Of a DNA stretch of 64,000 bases, positions 63,634-64,000 are shown one piece after another (positions within the stretch are counted from its first letter, which is position 1; each line of letters starts with the position of its first letter). Origin of the DNA: Sedimentitalea xiamensis. Lineage in GTDB: Bacteria; Pseudomonadota; Alphaproteobacteria; Rhodobacterales; Rhodobacteraceae. The translations under genes and the position numbers were made by a program. The stretch lies in contig NZ_JASNJE010000015.1 of NCBI RefSeq assembly GCF_030164465.1, positions 1-64,000 of the forward strand, in the 5' to 3' direction. The notes under the pieces are model-generated. The model saw only the letters and a program-made list of their open reading frames with translations. It searched no databases and was not told the origin of the DNA.

Positions 63634-64000
63634 TCAGCCGAACACCCGGCCGAGCGCCGCATCCACGGCGTCGGTGATGTGGTCGATGTCGTCCTTCCGG
63701 GCGATCAGCGCCGGCGAGAAGCACAGCGTGTTGTTGTAGCCCGGCACCGACCGGTTGGTGACGCCGATGATGACCCCCTGCGCCATGCAGTCCGCCACCA
63801 CGGCCTGCGCCCGCTTTTCCGGCACCGGGGCGCGGCTGTCGCGGTCCTCGACCAGTTCCGCGCCGAGGAACAGGCCCTTTCCCCGAACCTGTCCGATGAC
63901 CGGGTGCTTGTCGGCCAGCGCATGCAGCTTGTCGAGCATGTAGTCTCCCATCGCCGTGGTGTTGGCGAGCAGGTTCTCGTCCTCGATGATACGCAGGTTT
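63634..64000 (-). CDS. tpa: taurine:pyruvate aminotransferase, C-terminal part (runs off window)
   Basis: About 122 C-terminal residues are visible, from LRIIEDENLLANTTAMGDYM through GKGLFLGAELVEDRDS and NNTLCFSPALIARKDDIDH to the end GRVFG. This is the small domain of a class III omega-aminotransferase. The match with Tpa and the neighbouring tauR and xsc make taurine:pyruvate aminotransferase, which forms sulfoacetaldehyde and alanine, the likely identity. The catalytic lysine is outside the window. Confidence 0.85.
   Translation of the reverse strand, partial: NLRIIEDENLLANTTAMGDYMLDKLHALADKHPVIGQVRGKGLFLGAELVEDRDSRAPVPEKRAQAVVADCMAQGVIIGVTNRSVPGYNNTLCFSPALIARKDDIDHITDAVDAALGRVFG

Overview
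This is a GC-rich alphaproteobacterial chromosome segment, most likely from the family Rhodobacteraceae (Roseobacter group). The signs are a complete taurine/sulfonate dissimilation locus of Roseobacter type, TauR-type operator repeats, a perfect FNR-family box, a VPLPA-type C-terminal sorting signal, separate MnmC-type and MnmD-type genes, and generally high third-position GC. Nearly the whole window is coding. I see no rRNA, tRNA, CRISPR array, insertion sequence or prophage.

Positions 1-31,000 are mainly housekeeping and envelope genes. They include a MltB-type lytic transglycosylase divergent from smpB, a DcaP-like porin and a VPLPA-CTERM exported protein. An AraC regulator diverges from a secreted arylsulfatase across an FNR box. 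A cupin protein and a winged-helix/TPR regulator follow. Then come sseA with an aromatic or aspartate aminotransferase, glnK-amtB, penicillin-binding protein 1A, mlaA-mlaC and a type I secretion ABC/HlyD pair. A ridA-GDPD-FemAB-phhB run, a peroxiredoxin, a ferredoxin reductase-rsmD pair, map, sfsA and a CinA-like gene complete this part.

Positions 31,000-51,200 hold another mixed set: two GNAT enzymes, an AhpD-like protein, two OmpA-domain proteins, a LysR regulator, FadH, RppH, a small cysteine-rich membrane protein, an adenosine kinase-like PfkB gene with nth, and a lower-GC SHOCT membrane protein. An Ada-like repair protein, an FMN reductase, a MaoC-type hydratase, divergent mnmC-like and mnmD genes, an EamA permease, slt and dapA follow.

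Positions 51,240-64,000 are the most coherent block: a taurine-to-sulfate pathway. Tpa (its C-terminus runs off the right edge) deaminates taurine to sulfoacetaldehyde. Xsc cleaves this with phosphate to acetyl phosphate and sulfite, and Pta makes acetyl-CoA. A citrate synthase paralogue can draw acetyl-CoA into the TCA cycle. A TauE-like permease can export sulfite, and a SoeABC-type molybdoenzyme can oxidise it at the quinone pool. A MocR-type TauR sits between the genes. Copies of its known-type operator CTGGACCTAA precede xsc (two perfect and one partial, spaced exactly 23 bp) and tauR (one perfect, one imperfect).

Two genes not usually discussed in this pathway, a coiled-coil/methyltransferase protein and a GFA-family zinc protein, overlap each other and lie between tpa and tauR. 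pta is inverted relative to xsc and starts 36 bp from the divergent citrate synthase gene. These are the best candidates for new biology here.
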